A DNA stretch of 58,561 bases from positions 1 to 58,561 of the forward strand of contig JAFLUX010000007.1 of the NCBI GenBank assembly GCA_022508605.1, read 5' to 3'. The DNA is from Bacteroidales bacterium (GTDB taxonomy: Bacteria > Bacteroidota > Bacteroidia > Bacteroidales > UBA932). The notes under the pieces are model-generated. The model was given only the letters and a program-made list of their open reading frames with translations, was not told where the DNA came from and ran no database searches. The translations under genes were made by a program, and so were the position numbers. How positions within the stretch are numbered: position 1 is the first letter of the stretch; every line of letters starts with the position of its first letter. Positions 24,887 to 33,926 of this stretch are shown in pieces.

Positions 24887-25879
24887 ATGGAAAGCGTTAA
24901 TATCAAGGAACTCAACGACCGCATACAGAAAGAGAGCGGTTTCGTGGACATCCTGTCACTGGAAATGGGCAAGGTCATAGTGGGCCAGAAACAATTGGTG
25001 GAAAGCCTGTTAATAGCCCTTCTCGCAGACGGACACATACTTCTCGAAGGTATGCCCGGACTTGCGAAGACACTTGCCATAAGCACTCTGTCGAAGGCGG
25101 TGAACGGCAAATTCAGCCGCATCCAGTTCACTCCCGACCTTCTCCCCGCGGACGTCACCGGCACACTGATTTACTCCCAGAAGAAAGAGGAGTTCGAAGT
25201 GCACAAAGGCCCCGTGTTCGCCAATTTCATCCTTGCCGACGAAATCAACCGCGCACCGGCCAAGGTGCAGTCCGCCCTGCTCGAAGCCATGCAGGAGCGC
25301 CAGGTCACGCTCGGGGAAAAGACATACAAACTCCCCGAACCGTTCCTCGTCATGGCCACCCAGAACCCGGTGGAGCAGGAAGGAACCTATCCCCTGCCGG
25401 AAGCCCAGGTGGACCGTTTCATGCTCAAGGTAGTGGTAGGATACCCCAAAAAGGAGGAAGAAAGGCTCATCGTGCGCATGAACAACAGCGGCGAGTTCCC
25501 CCAGCCCAACCCGGTCGTGTCTCCCGAAGACATCATCCGCGCCCGCAGGCTCGTCCGTGAAGTCTACATGGACGAGAAGATAGAGCGCTACATCGTGGAC
25601 ATCGTGTATGCCACCCGCACTCCAGCGGAATACGGACTGAAAGAACTCGGCAGCCTCATAGGCTTCGGCGCATCCCCGCGTGCGAGCATATCCCTCAGCC
25701 TTGCCGCCAAGGCCTATGCATTCATCAAGAGGCGCGGCTACGTGATACCGGAAGACGTGCGCGCCGTATGCTGCGAGGTCCTGCGGCACCGTATCGGACT
25801 CACCTACGAGGCCGAGGCTGAAAACGTCAGCTCCGAGCAGATAATCGAAAAAGTGATAAACGCGGTCATAGTTCCTTAG
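24887..25879 (+). CDS. MoxR-family AAA ATPase
   Basis: A 330-residue cytoplasmic AAA+ ATPase of the MoxR family: LEGMPGLAKT (Walker A, residues 53-62), FILADEINRAPAKVQSALLEAMQE (Walker B and following helix, split here by family convention), MATQNPVEQEGTYPLPEAQ and the sensor region DRFMLKV. MoxR ATPases act with vWA proteins as chaperones that assemble or activate membrane or periplasmic complexes. It is the first gene of the bat operon, 4 bp upstream of the DUF58 gene, and is the expected energy source for the complex. Length is normal. Confidence 0.92.
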   Translation: MESVNIKELNDRIQKESGFVDILSLEMGKVIVGQKQLVESLLIALLADGHILLEGMPGLAKTLAISTLSKAVNGKFSRIQFTPDLLPADVTGTLIYSQKKEEFEVHKGPVFANFILADEINRAPAKVQSALLEAMQERQVTLGEKTYKLPEPFLVMATQNPVEQEGTYPLPEAQVDRFMLKVVVGYPKKEEERLIVRMNNSGEFPQPNPVVSPEDIIRARRLVREVYMDEKIERYIVDIVYATRTPAEYGLKELGSLIGFGASPRASISLSLAAKAYAFIKRRGYVIPEDVRAVCCEVLRHRIGLTYEAEAENVSSEQIIEKVINAVIVP

Positions 25880-25883
25880 AGCG

Positions 25884-26768
25884 ATGGACAACGCCACCGA
25901 ACTGCTCAGGAAGGTCAGGAAGATAGAGATCAAGACCAAGGCTCTCTCTCACCAGATTTTCGCAGGAGAATACCATTCCGCCTTCAAGGGGCGCGGAATG
26001 GCGTTCAGCGAAGTGCGGGAATACCAGTGGGGAGATGATGTGCGTTCCATGGACTGGAACGTCACGGCCAGACTGCGCAGTCCTTATGTGAAGGTTTTTG
26101 AAGAAGAACGGGAGCTTACCGTCGTGCTGCTCGTGGACGTGAGCCGTTCCGGACTCTTCGGCACGGCCTCCTGCACCAAGCGCGAGCGCATAGCGGAGAT
26201 AGCCGCCGTGCTGAGTTTCAGCGCCATACTCAACAACGACAAAGTGGGCGCCCTGTTTTTCAGCGACAGGATAGAAAAGTTCATCCCTCCCAAAAAGGGA
26301 CGCAGCCACCTGCTCCGCATCATACGCGAGATGCTGCAGATGGAGCCGCAGTCGGACGGCACGGACATAGGAGAGGCGCTGAGGTTCCTGACCAATGCCA
26401 TGAAGAAAAAGTGCACCGCCTTCGTGCTCAGCGACATGATAGATGCGGACGAAGACGGGAACCCTCGCTACGAAGATGCCCTGAAAGTCGCCGCGGGAAG
26501 GCACGACCTGTCGGTAATCAAAGTGAGCGACCCGCGTGAAAAAAGCCTCGTGCCCGTGGGACTCCTGCACATAAAGGATGCCGAAAGCGGCCGGTCCGCG
26601 TGGGTGAACACCGACTCCCCGAAAGTGCGCAAGGCCTACGGCGAATGGTTCCGCAACCTGGCCTCACGGGAAGAAAAACTGCTGAACAAGTACCAGATAG
26701 ACAGCATAGACATAGCCACCGACCAGGATTACGTAAAAGGCCTGATGGCACTATTCCACCACAGATGA
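25884..26768 (+). CDS. DUF58 protein of the bat operon
   Basis: A 294-residue cytoplasmic protein with the DUF58 signature (GEYHSAFKGRGMAFSEVREY, then QWGDDVRSMDWNVTARL, residues about 30-65) followed by a vWA-like fold (VVLLVDVSRSGLFG, residues about 75-90). The MIDAS pattern is degenerate (DVSRS is kept). DUF58 proteins almost always follow a MoxR ATPase and are presumed its direct partners. Its stop overlaps the next start as ATGA. Confidence 0.9.
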   Translation: MDNATELLRKVRKIEIKTKALSHQIFAGEYHSAFKGRGMAFSEVREYQWGDDVRSMDWNVTARLRSPYVKVFEEERELTVVLLVDVSRSGLFGTASCTKRERIAEIAAVLSFSAILNNDKVGALFFSDRIEKFIPPKKGRSHLLRIIREMLQMEPQSDGTDIGEALRFLTNAMKKKCTAFVLSDMIDADEDGNPRYEDALKVAAGRHDLSVIKVSDPREKSLVPVGLLHIKDAESGRSAWVNTDSPKVRKAYGEWFRNLASREEKLLNKYQIDSIDIATDQDYVKGLMALFHHR

Positions 26769-27760
26769 GACTGTTGACATTCATACTGGCCGCTCTGCTC
26801 GACATAGTCCCCTACGGCGATGCAGCTCTCACGCAGCTCCAAAGCCGCGACTCCATACTCATAGCCGACCAGTTGAGATACGAAGTCCTCGTGAAGGACA
26901 TGGAGGCGGGGCAGAGCCTTGCGCTTCCGGATTTGAGCGCCCTGTCGGGCGACACCCTCGCCGTCATCGGGAGCTGGCGGCTCGACACGCTTTCCGCGGG
27001 CCGGGAAATACACTCCCGCAACTCGAAGGCCGCCGCGAAGATATTGCGGAAAAAATTCGATGTCAGGGCTTCCATAATACTGGCCCCGTTTGAAGAAGGA
27101 CATTACGAACTGCCCGACATACCCGTGCTGCTCGGCAGCGGGACGGGGGCGGACACACTTGTATTCAAGGGTCTGGAAATGGACGTCAAGACGATGCCGG
27201 TGGACACTTCGACCTTCGTGCCACACGACATAAAAGGCCAGATAAACTACCCTCTCACCGCAGGAGAGGTCCTGCCTTGGGTAGGCGCAGGCCTGCTTCT
27301 GGCCGCCCTCGCCGTCATTGCCCTGCTGCTGGCAAGGAGGGCCGCGGCGCGCAGGAAAGAGGCCGGACGGCCGAAAGACCCCGCATACATAGTGGCACTG
27401 CGCGAGCTGGAGAAATACCGCTCCGAAAAATACTGGGCGCCGGAAAGGCAGAAAGCCTTTTATTCCGGCATCACGGACGCGCTGAAGGTCTACATAGACG
27501 AGCGCTTCGGAGTTGATGCCCCGGAAATGACCACGGCGGAGCTTTTCGATGCCCTGAAAACCGACAAGGACATAAGCCCTGAACTGTATTCTTCGCTCAA
27601 AGAACTGTTCGAGAGGGCCGATTTCGTGAAGTTCGCGAAATATGCTGCCGCAGACGAGGAGAACGCCTCCGCTCTGCCTTTGGCGGTCCGTTTCGTCACT
27701 TCCACATATCAAAATGCGGATGCCGCTCCGGAAACCGGTGGGGAGGCCGGAGAGAAGTAA
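26765..27760 (+). CDS. Bat operon membrane protein (DUF4381-like)
   Basis: A 331-residue protein chosen to start at ATG 26765, overlapping the DUF58 stop (ATGA); a longer frame from 26600 lies inside that gene. MRLLTFILAALLDIVPYGDA is a probable signal peptide, residues about 25-165 are a periplasmic beta-rich domain, a transmembrane helix spans about 170-190, and the rest is a basic then helical cytoplasmic tail (RRAAARRK; YIVALRELEKYRSEKYW). The cytoplasmic tail resembles the C-terminal part of BatD (FYSGITDALKVYIDERFG against FYEELHKALLGFVGDKLN), which suggests that the two proteins are related. Bat operons usually carry such a gene between DUF58 and batA; its exact task is unknown. Confidence 0.75.
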   Translation: MRLLTFILAALLDIVPYGDAALTQLQSRDSILIADQLRYEVLVKDMEAGQSLALPDLSALSGDTLAVIGSWRLDTLSAGREIHSRNSKAAAKILRKKFDVRASIILAPFEEGHYELPDIPVLLGSGTGADTLVFKGLEMDVKTMPVDTSTFVPHDIKGQINYPLTAGEVLPWVGAGLLLAALAVIALLLARRAAARRKEAGRPKDPAYIVALRELEKYRSEKYWAPERQKAFYSGITDALKVYIDERFGVDAPEMTTAELFDALKTDKDISPELYSSLKELFERADFVKFAKYAAADEENASALPLAVRFVTSTYQNADAAPETGGEAGEK

Positions 27761-28743
27761 TGTTCTTCGAATATCCCAAACTCCTGTGGCTGCTCTTGGT
27801 GCCGGCCCTGCTCGCAGTCCACTACCTGTGGATGGAACTGGGCGGACGCAGGCCGCATCTGCGGGTATCCGTCTCCGCCCCATGGCTCAAGGGCGGATGG
27901 TCCGTTGCCGCCGCATCGCGCCACCTTCCTTTCCTGCTGCGCACCGCGGCCCTTGTCCTTATCGTAGTCGCAATAGCCCGGCCCCGCTCCAGCACCGAGA
28001 TTGAGAAGATAGACACCGAGGGCATAGACATCACCCTCGCCATGGACGTGTCCACGAGCATGCTCGCCCGCGATTTCAAGCCGGACCGCATCAGCGCCGC
28101 AAAGGACATCGCCATAGAGTTCATAGCCCAAAGGCCCTCGGACCGCATGGCCATAGTGGTCTTTGCCGGAGAGAGCTACACCCAATGTCCTCTGACCACG
28201 GACAGGGCCACTCTCATAAACCTGATGAAGGAGGTGCAGACCGGACTCATAGAAGACGGGACCGCAATAGGCAACGGACTTGCGACCGCGGTGGCGAGAA
28301 TGAAGGACTCCGATGCCCGGAGCCGCGTGGTCATACTGCTCACCGACGGGGTGAACAATTCCGGAGAAGTGGCTCCCCAGACCGCGGCCGAAATAGCAAA
28401 AACCTACGGGATAAGGGTCTACACCATAGGCGTCGGGGCCAACGGGATGGCGCCGTACCCGGTGATGACCCCCTGGGGCATAGACGTGCAGCAGATGCAG
28501 GTCGAAATCGACGAAAAGCTGCTGCAGGAAATCGCAGACCTCACCGGAGGCCGTTATTTCAGGGCCACAGACAACACCAAGCTCTCGGAAATCTATTCCG
28601 AAATCAACCGCATGGAGAAGGCCCGCACGACCATAGACAGTTTCCCGGTGTACAAAGAATTGTTCGGCAGATATGCACTCGCGGCGCTTATATGCCTGCT
28701 GCTCGAGCTGCTGTGCCGCTTGCTGATAAGGAGGATGCCGTAA
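27760..28743 (+). CDS. batA: BatA, vWA-domain membrane protein
   Basis: A 327-residue inner-membrane protein. Two N-terminal helices (WLLLVPALLAVHYLW; LLRTAALVLIVVAIA) precede a vWA domain at about 85-285 with an intact MIDAS motif (AMDVSTSML; Thr and Asp in ILLTDGVNNSG), and a C-terminal helix (YALAALICLLLELLC) ends the protein. In Bacteroides fragilis bat genes contribute to aerotolerance; the molecular mechanism is not settled. The start overlaps the previous stop as TAATG. BatB is a paralogue encoded directly downstream. Confidence 0.93.
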   Translation: MFFEYPKLLWLLLVPALLAVHYLWMELGGRRPHLRVSVSAPWLKGGWSVAAASRHLPFLLRTAALVLIVVAIARPRSSTEIEKIDTEGIDITLAMDVSTSMLARDFKPDRISAAKDIAIEFIAQRPSDRMAIVVFAGESYTQCPLTTDRATLINLMKEVQTGLIEDGTAIGNGLATAVARMKDSDARSRVVILLTDGVNNSGEVAPQTAAEIAKTYGIRVYTIGVGANGMAPYPVMTPWGIDVQQMQVEIDEKLLQEIADLTGGRYFRATDNTKLSEIYSEINRMEKARTTIDSFPVYKELFGRYALAALICLLLELLCRLLIRRMP

Positions 28744-29744
28744 TGCTGTACTTCGCTTCACCCCAATATCTTCTGCTGCTACTGCTGGTCCCGCTGATTC
28801 CGGCAGTGTACGGAGTCGCGCGCTACGCGAGAAAACGCCGGCTGCGCAGATTCGGCGACGAGGCATTGGTGCGCGCCCTCATGCCCTCATGGTCGGGGGC
28901 CAAAGGGTGGGTGCGCGTCATACTTTTCTCCCTGGCATTCATGTGTTTCACGATAGGCATCAGCCGTCCGCAGATGGGAGCCAGGCTGAAAGAGCATGAG
29001 GCGAAAGGGGCCGAAATCATGATATGCCTCGACGTGTCCAACTCCATGCTTGCCGAGGATTACTCCCCCTCACGGCTCGACAGGGCCAAACTCGCGATAT
29101 CCCGCATGGTGGACAAGCTGCAGGGAGACAGGATAGGACTTATCATATTTGCCGGGACTTCTTTCGTCCAGCTGCCGATTACCACCGACTATGTGTCGGC
29201 CAAAATGTTCCTCGGCACCATAGACACAGGCTCCGTGCCTGTGCAGGGCACTGCCATAGGCGATGCCATCCTCACCGCGGCAAAGAGTTTCAGCGCCCAG
29301 AGCGAGAAAAGCCGGGCGATAATAATAATCACCGACGGAGAGAACCATGAAGACGATGCGGTGGAGGCGGCAAGGCAGGCCGCAGAGCTCGGCATCAGAA
29401 TCTATTGCGTAGGCGTCGGGTCCCTGAGGGGACAGCCGGTGCCGGTGAACGGAGAACTGCTCAAGGACAAGGATGGCAACATAGTCGTGTCCCGCCTCGA
29501 TGAAGCGACGCTGAAGACAATCGCTATGGAGGGGAACGGGGCCTATGTCCACGCCGGCAATGAGGAGTTCGGACTCAACCCCATCATAGAAGACATAAAA
29601 AAGATGGAGGCGGAAAGATACAGTTCCATCATTTTTGAAGATTTCGACGAGCAGTACATGTATTTCTTCGGTGCCGCACTGCTCCTCTTCGTCATGGAAA
29701 TGCTCATAGGAAGCAGAAAACACAAAAGGAGTTTGTTTGAATGA
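28743..29744 (+). CDS. batB: BatB, vWA-domain membrane protein
   Basis: A 333-residue paralogue of BatA. It has N-terminal helices (YLLLLLLVPLIPAVYGV; VRVILFSLAFMCFTIGI), a vWA domain with MIDAS residues ICLDVSNSML and IIITDGENHEDD, and a C-terminal helix (YFFGAALLLFVMEMLIG). The start at 28743 overlaps the batA stop (TAATG); the open frame reaching back to 28185 is an out-of-frame reading of batA. BatA and BatB probably form a membrane complex with the MoxR ATPase. Confidence 0.93.
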   Translation: MLYFASPQYLLLLLLVPLIPAVYGVARYARKRRLRRFGDEALVRALMPSWSGAKGWVRVILFSLAFMCFTIGISRPQMGARLKEHEAKGAEIMICLDVSNSMLAEDYSPSRLDRAKLAISRMVDKLQGDRIGLIIFAGTSFVQLPITTDYVSAKMFLGTIDTGSVPVQGTAIGDAILTAAKSFSAQSEKSRAIIIITDGENHEDDAVEAARQAAELGIRIYCVGVGSLRGQPVPVNGELLKDKDGNIVVSRLDEATLKTIAMEGNGAYVHAGNEEFGLNPIIEDIKKMEAERYSSIIFEDFDEQYMYFFGAALLLFVMEMLIGSRKHKRSLFE

Positions 29745-30466
29745 TGCGCAAGCTGCATAAGGCATTGTCCGTACTCGCACTTCTGGCGGCGGTCTCATAT
29801 GCCGCGGCCGGACAGGCCGACAAAAAGGATGTACGGGCGGGCAACCGCAAGTTCCGGAAAGAGAATTTCCGGGAAGCCGAAATCGACTACCGCAAGGCCG
29901 TGCTGAAGGACTCTTTGTCGGTAGCCGCTTCATACGACCTCGCGTCCGCGCTGTACCGCCAGGGCAACTGGGACGGGGCGGAAGAGTCGCTGCAAAGGGT
30001 AAAAGAATACGCGTCCGCCGGTCCGCACGCTGCCGACTGGCACTACAATTGCGGGGATGCGGCCCTGCAAAAAAAAGATTATGCGACTGCGGTAAAGGCA
30101 TTCAGAGAATCGCTGCTGCTGAATCCGGGCGACCTCGATGCGAAGGAAAACTACATCTACGCCAAGAAGATGCTGGAAAACCAGCAGGGCGGAGGCGGAG
30201 ACCAGGACTGCCGGCAGGACCAGAATCAGCAGGACGGGCAAGACCAGCAGGACCAGCAACAAGACCAGCAGCAAGACCAGCAGCAGAATCAGCAAGACCA
30301 GCGGCAGGACAATCAAAACGGCCAGGAGCAGGAGCAGAAGATAACGCCCCAGCAGGCCCAGCAGATGCTCAATGCCATACAGGCCAAGGAAAAAGACACC
30401 CAGGACAAAGTGAACAAGGAAAAGGCCGCCGCCCTGAAATCACGGCAGAAAGAAAAGAATTGGTAG
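29741..30466 (+). CDS. batC: BatC, TPR protein with Gln/Asp-rich tract
   Basis: A 241-residue exported protein: signal peptide MMRKLHKALSVLALLAAVSYAAAG, then three TPR-like units (about residues 35-140; AEIDYRKAVLKDSLSVAASY, WHYNCGDAALQKKDYATAV), a tract of about 55 residues made almost only of Gln, Asp and Asn (about 148-205), and a charged helical tail. BatC proteins typically have TPRs and a low-complexity region. The start overlaps the batB stop; ATG 29741 and ATG 29744 are equally possible. TPRs suggest a scaffold for the periplasmic face of the complex. Confidence 0.9.
   Translation: MMRKLHKALSVLALLAAVSYAAAGQADKKDVRAGNRKFRKENFREAEIDYRKAVLKDSLSVAASYDLASALYRQGNWDGAEESLQRVKEYASAGPHAADWHYNCGDAALQKKDYATAVKAFRESLLLNPGDLDAKENYIYAKKMLENQQGGGGDQDCRQDQNQQDGQDQQDQQQDQQQDQQQNQQDQRQDNQNGQEQEQKITPQQAQQMLNAIQAKEKDTQDKVNKEKAAALKSRQKEKNW
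30180..30345 (+). repeat. Low-complexity (QQD)n tract in batC
   Basis: Imperfect repeats of CAGCAGGAC, CAGCAACAAGAC and CAGCAAGAC encode a Gln/Asp/Asn run. The purine-rich plus strand over about 165 bp makes length change by slippage likely. Confidence 0.6.
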
Positions 30467-30470
30467 CGAT

Positions 30471-33050
30471 ATGAAGCGTTTAATCACACTTCTCCAAATA
30501 TTAGCGCTGTGCGTGGGAGCATTCGCCCAGAACAGCATCAAAGTGAATGTGCAGAATCTCGTCGCCATAGACGAACAGTTCAGCGTGACGTTCATAATCG
30601 AGGGCGGAGACAAGCCGTCCGGCTTCCAGTGGGAGCCGGGAGACGATTTCCAGCTCGTATGGGGACCGCAGAAAGGCACAACGAACTCGGTACGCATAGT
30701 GAACGGGAAACGCAGCCAGTCTGCGCAGACCACATATACCTACGTACTCAGACCGCGCAGCACCGGAACCTTCCAGCTGCCTGCCGCAAGCGCCACGGTA
30801 AAGGGCGAAGAAATCAGCTCCCGCCGGGTGTCCGTGCAGGTGGTTGCAAACGGCGCGCAGCCGTCCGCCGGCAATCAGTCGCCATCCGATGACAGCAACG
30901 CAGCCGCCACCGGCTCGGTGAGCGGTGAAGACATTTTCCTCCGCCTGAGCCTGAGCAAGAGCCGGGCCGTGGTCGGAGAGACTATCACAGCCACACTGAA
31001 ACTGTATCACAGGGTCAACATCGGAGGATTCGAGGATGTACGCTTCCCGTCGTTCAACGGCTTCTGGAGCCAGGAAATGCAGGCCCCGAGCAATATAGAG
31101 TTTCACCGCGAGAGCATAGGAGACCGCATTTATGAAGCGGCACTGCTGCGCAGCTGGACGCTCATTCCCCAGCAGGCTGGGGAAATCACCATAGACCCGG
31201 CCGAATTAGTGTGCCTCGTGAATGTGCGCAACCGCAGGGCCTCGTCCGGGAGCATATTCGACAGTTTTTTCCAGGACGATTATACGACCATACGCAAGAG
31301 AGTGTCGACACCGGCCGTCAAAGTGCAGGTATCGAAAATACCGTCCGGGGCCCCGGAGTCGTTCGGGGGCGGCGTGGGCAGCTTCCGCATGAGCGCAGCG
31401 CTTACGCGGGACTCCCTGCAGACCCACGATGCGGCGTCGCTGAAAATCACCATCAGCGGCAAGGGCAACATATCTCTGCTCGAAGCCCCGAAGGTCGCCT
31501 TCCCGCCGGATTTCGAAGTCTATGACATCAAGAGCAGCGAGGCCGCCGGCAGCAAGACCTTCGAATATCCGTTCATACCGAGAAGCCATGGAGAATTTGA
31601 AGTAGGCCCGGTGGAATACAGCTACTACGACGTAGGTGCCGACAAGTTCGTGACCCTGAGCAGCCAGCCCATGCACATCAAGGTGAGCAAGTCGCCGGAG
31701 AGCGACGTCCAGCAGGGCGGCTCGCAGCTCAGCGTGAATGTGAACAGGAAGGATGTGCGCGACCTGGGAAGCGACATCCGCTATATTTCCACAGGCAGGC
31801 CGTCCTTTACCAAGTCCGGATGGTTCTTTGCCGGATCCGGCGTCTTCTGGATTGTCGCCGCACTGATTTTCGCCGCAGCTCTGGCCTTTTACGTATCATT
31901 CAGGCGAATAGCGGCACGCAGGGCCGACGTTGCGGGAACGAGGACGCGCGCAGCTACGAAGATGGCCCGCAAGCGTCTGTCCCGTGCCGGAGAGTTTCTC
32001 GCCAAGGACCTCAGCACCGCCTTTTACGAGGAGCTTCACAAAGCCCTGCTCGGCTTCGTGGGCGACAAGCTCAATATCACGGCATCGGAGCTGAGCAAGG
32101 ACATCATCGTCGAAAGGCTCATGGAGGGAGGGGCGAGTGCCGAAGCGGCAGAGCGCTTCAAAGAGTTGCTCGATGCCTGCGAGTTTGCAAGATATGCTCC
32201 CTCAGAGGGGCATGATGCCATGAACGCCCATTTCGAAGGGGCCGTGAATGTAATTTCTGAATTGGATTCCGCAATGAAACGCAAGAACAAGGGAGGCGCA
32301 GCGGCCGCCGCGCTCGCCCTGCTGCTGGCGGTGCTTCCGTCCGCCGCCCATGCCGCAGGGGCCGAAAACAGTCTGTGGGAAGAAGGCATAAGCGCATACG
32401 GAGAGTCGCGCTGGGAAGATGCGGCAAATAGCTGGATGCAAATAGCCGACTCCGGCCTCGAAAGCGCCGAACTGTATTACAACATAGGTAACGCCCTGTA
32501 CAAGAACGGGGATCTGTCCGGAGCCATACTCTGGTATGAAAGGGCTTTGAAGGCCAACCCTTCCTACGCCGATGCCCGCGTGAACCTCGAGTTCGTAAAT
32601 TCGCTTATACAGGACAGAATAGAAGCCGTGCCAGAGTTCTTCCTGAAATCATGGGGCCGCAGACTGTGCTGGATGCTGCCCTCCAACGCATGGGCCGTTC
32701 TGTTCCTTTTGCTGCTCGCAGGCACCCTTGCCATGCTTCTGCTGTTCCTGCTCGGCAGGGGCGCTTCCCGTAAGACAGGATTTTTCACAGCACTCGTCCT
32801 CGCCGTCCTGAGCCTGCCATGCATAGGCTTCGCCTTCTGGCAGCGCACAGATGCCCTCACGCACGACGGAGCAATAATAACTGCGGCCGTCTCCGAGGTG
32901 AAAAGCTCCCCAGGCAGCGGAGTGAGCCTTTTCGTGCTGCACGAAGGCACGAAAGTCAAGTTGCTCGAGAGCGTGGGAGAATGGCAGAACATCGAGCTTG
33001 CGGACGGCCGTCAAGGCTGGCTGCAGGCCCGTGAGCTAACTGTGATTTAA
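30471..33050 (+). CDS. BatD-BatE fusion protein
   Basis: An 859-residue frame that joins two bat proteins. Residues 1-601 are BatD: signal peptide MKRLITLLQILALCVGAFA, Ig-like oxygen-tolerance domains to about 440, a transmembrane helix about 450-476 and a cytoplasmic helical tail (STAFYEELHKALLGFVGDKL). Residues 602-859 are a BatE: at residue 602 MKRKNKGGAAAAALALLLAV-LPSAAHA is a complete signal-peptide-like segment, followed by TPRs (about 640-705), two hydrophobic helices (about 725-775) and an SH3-like domain (about 785-859). There is no stop codon between them. ATG at 32274 could also start a separate BatE. The lengths of the halves match the usual separate BatD (about 600) and BatE (about 250). 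BatD starts 5 bp after batC. Confidence 0.88.
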   Translation: MKRLITLLQILALCVGAFAQNSIKVNVQNLVAIDEQFSVTFIIEGGDKPSGFQWEPGDDFQLVWGPQKGTTNSVRIVNGKRSQSAQTTYTYVLRPRSTGTFQLPAASATVKGEEISSRRVSVQVVANGAQPSAGNQSPSDDSNAAATGSVSGEDIFLRLSLSKSRAVVGETITATLKLYHRVNIGGFEDVRFPSFNGFWSQEMQAPSNIEFHRESIGDRIYEAALLRSWTLIPQQAGEITIDPAELVCLVNVRNRRASSGSIFDSFFQDDYTTIRKRVSTPAVKVQVSKIPSGAPESFGGGVGSFRMSAALTRDSLQTHDAASLKITISGKGNISLLEAPKVAFPPDFEVYDIKSSEAAGSKTFEYPFIPRSHGEFEVGPVEYSYYDVGADKFVTLSSQPMHIKVSKSPESDVQQGGSQLSVNVNRKDVRDLGSDIRYISTGRPSFTKSGWFFAGSGVFWIVAALIFAAALAFYVSFRRIAARRADVAGTRTRAATKMARKRLSRAGEFLAKDLSTAFYEELHKALLGFVGDKLNITASELSKDIIVERLMEGGASAEAAERFKELLDACEFARYAPSEGHDAMNAHFEGAVNVISELDSAMKRKNKGGAAAAALALLLAVLPSAAHAAGAENSLWEEGISAYGESRWEDAANSWMQIADSGLESAELYYNIGNALYKNGDLSGAILWYERALKANPSYADARVNLEFVNSLIQDRIEAVPEFFLKSWGRRLCWMLPSNAWAVLFLLLLAGTLAMLLLFLLGRGASRKTGFFTALVLAVLSLPCIGFAFWQRTDALTHDGAIITAAVSEVKSSPGSGVSLFVLHEGTKVKLLESVGEWQNIELADGRQGWLQARELTVI

Positions 33051-33054
33051 GGAT

Positions 33055-33747
33055 TTATTTCCTGAGCTTGACGGTCGCCACCCCGCTTTTACGCACGGAG
33101 ACATCTTCGCATACGAGCTGGCGGGCGTCTATTTCTCCGGCTCCTGAAACGGACAGCCTGGCATGTTCCGCTTTTCCGCTCAGCTCCGCCTCGCCGGCGC
33201 CGTTGATGGTTATTTCAAGAGTCTCGACATCTATATTGTCGGCCGAAATATCCCCTGCCCCGTTGACGGTTACGAAAAATCCGGGCACGACAATGCCTCT
33301 CAGCTCAAAATCTCCCGCTCCGTTAATCGTAACGGCAAAATCAGTGTCCGCCCTGTAGCCTCCCTTGATGTCGAGGTCCGCGGCACCGTTGACGGTGACG
33401 GAAGCAAGATACGGAGCAGCAACGCGAATATCATATTCTTCCGCCACGATATTGACATTGTCCAGGGCCTGAAGCAGCAGGACTCCGTCTTCCACCTTGT
33501 AGTCGATATGGTCGAACACCTGTGCATTGGCCTTGACCGTCACGCTGAACTCCTCGGCCTGGACGAAAGTCAAATCCGCCGCTCCGTTGACCATAAGCGC
33601 CTCGAATCCGGCAAGGCCGCTTATTTCTCTGGTGACGACTTCTCCTTTGCACACCACTCGTTTTCCCGTTTCTCCGATACAGGAAGAAAACAACAGAACA
33701 CAGCTTGCGGCGACGATGCCCGCACATGCCAGAACAAACTTTTTCAT
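33055..33747 (-). CDS. GIN-domain (DUF2807) lipoprotein
   Basis: A 230-residue lipoprotein: MKKFVLACAGIVAASCVLLFSSC carries the lipobox. The rest is the putative auto-transporter adhesin head GIN domain (DUF2807), a right-handed beta-helix-like fold with repeats of VNGAAD(L/I) and INGAG(D/E). Start of the mature part RVVCKGEVVTREISGLAGFE is typical. These proteins are common in Bacteroidota; their role is unknown. It is convergent with the bat operon (4 bp apart, no terminator visible between) and divergent from exbB. Confidence 0.88.
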   Translation of the reverse strand: MKKFVLACAGIVAASCVLLFSSCIGETGKRVVCKGEVVTREISGLAGFEALMVNGAADLTFVQAEEFSVTVKANAQVFDHIDYKVEDGVLLLQALDNVNIVAEEYDIRVAAPYLASVTVNGAADLDIKGGYRADTDFAVTINGAGDFELRGIVVPGFFVTVNGAGDISADNIDVETLEITINGAGEAELSGKAEHARLSVSGAGEIDARQLVCEDVSVRKSGVATVKLRK

Positions 33748-33778
33748 CGTTTAAAGATTAATTTTAAAATTATGCGGG

Positions 33779-33786
33779 CAAAGATA
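33779..33786 (-). promoter_or_regulatory. -7 box of the GIN-domain lipoprotein gene
   Basis: TATCTTTG on the minus strand matches TAnnTTTG exactly, about 32 bp before the start codon. No TTG is at the right distance. It faces away from the plus-strand box at 33809-33816. Confidence 0.45.
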
Positions 33787-33808
33787 CGAATCTTTTTCCT
33801 GTTTTTAC

Positions 33809-33816
33809 TATATTTG
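33809..33816 (+). promoter_or_regulatory. -7 box of the exbB-exbD-tonB operon
   Basis: TATATTTG matches TAnnTTTG exactly; the leader to exbB would be about 105 nt. The upstream -33 element is not evident. Divergent from the -7 box at 33779-33786. Confidence 0.4.
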
Positions 33817-33926
33817 CGGCATTATGGGGTGGTATGGTCAGCTTTGCGAGCCCCATGTTTGCTTAATGAATAAGCTGAGCGAATGCAAATCGTGGTTTTT
33901 GTAAATTATTGAGAATATTTTCGAAT

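Noticed and set aside
28185..28742. N-terminal extension of batB
   Set aside because: Out-of-frame reading of batA; the natural start overlaps the batA stop as TAATG.
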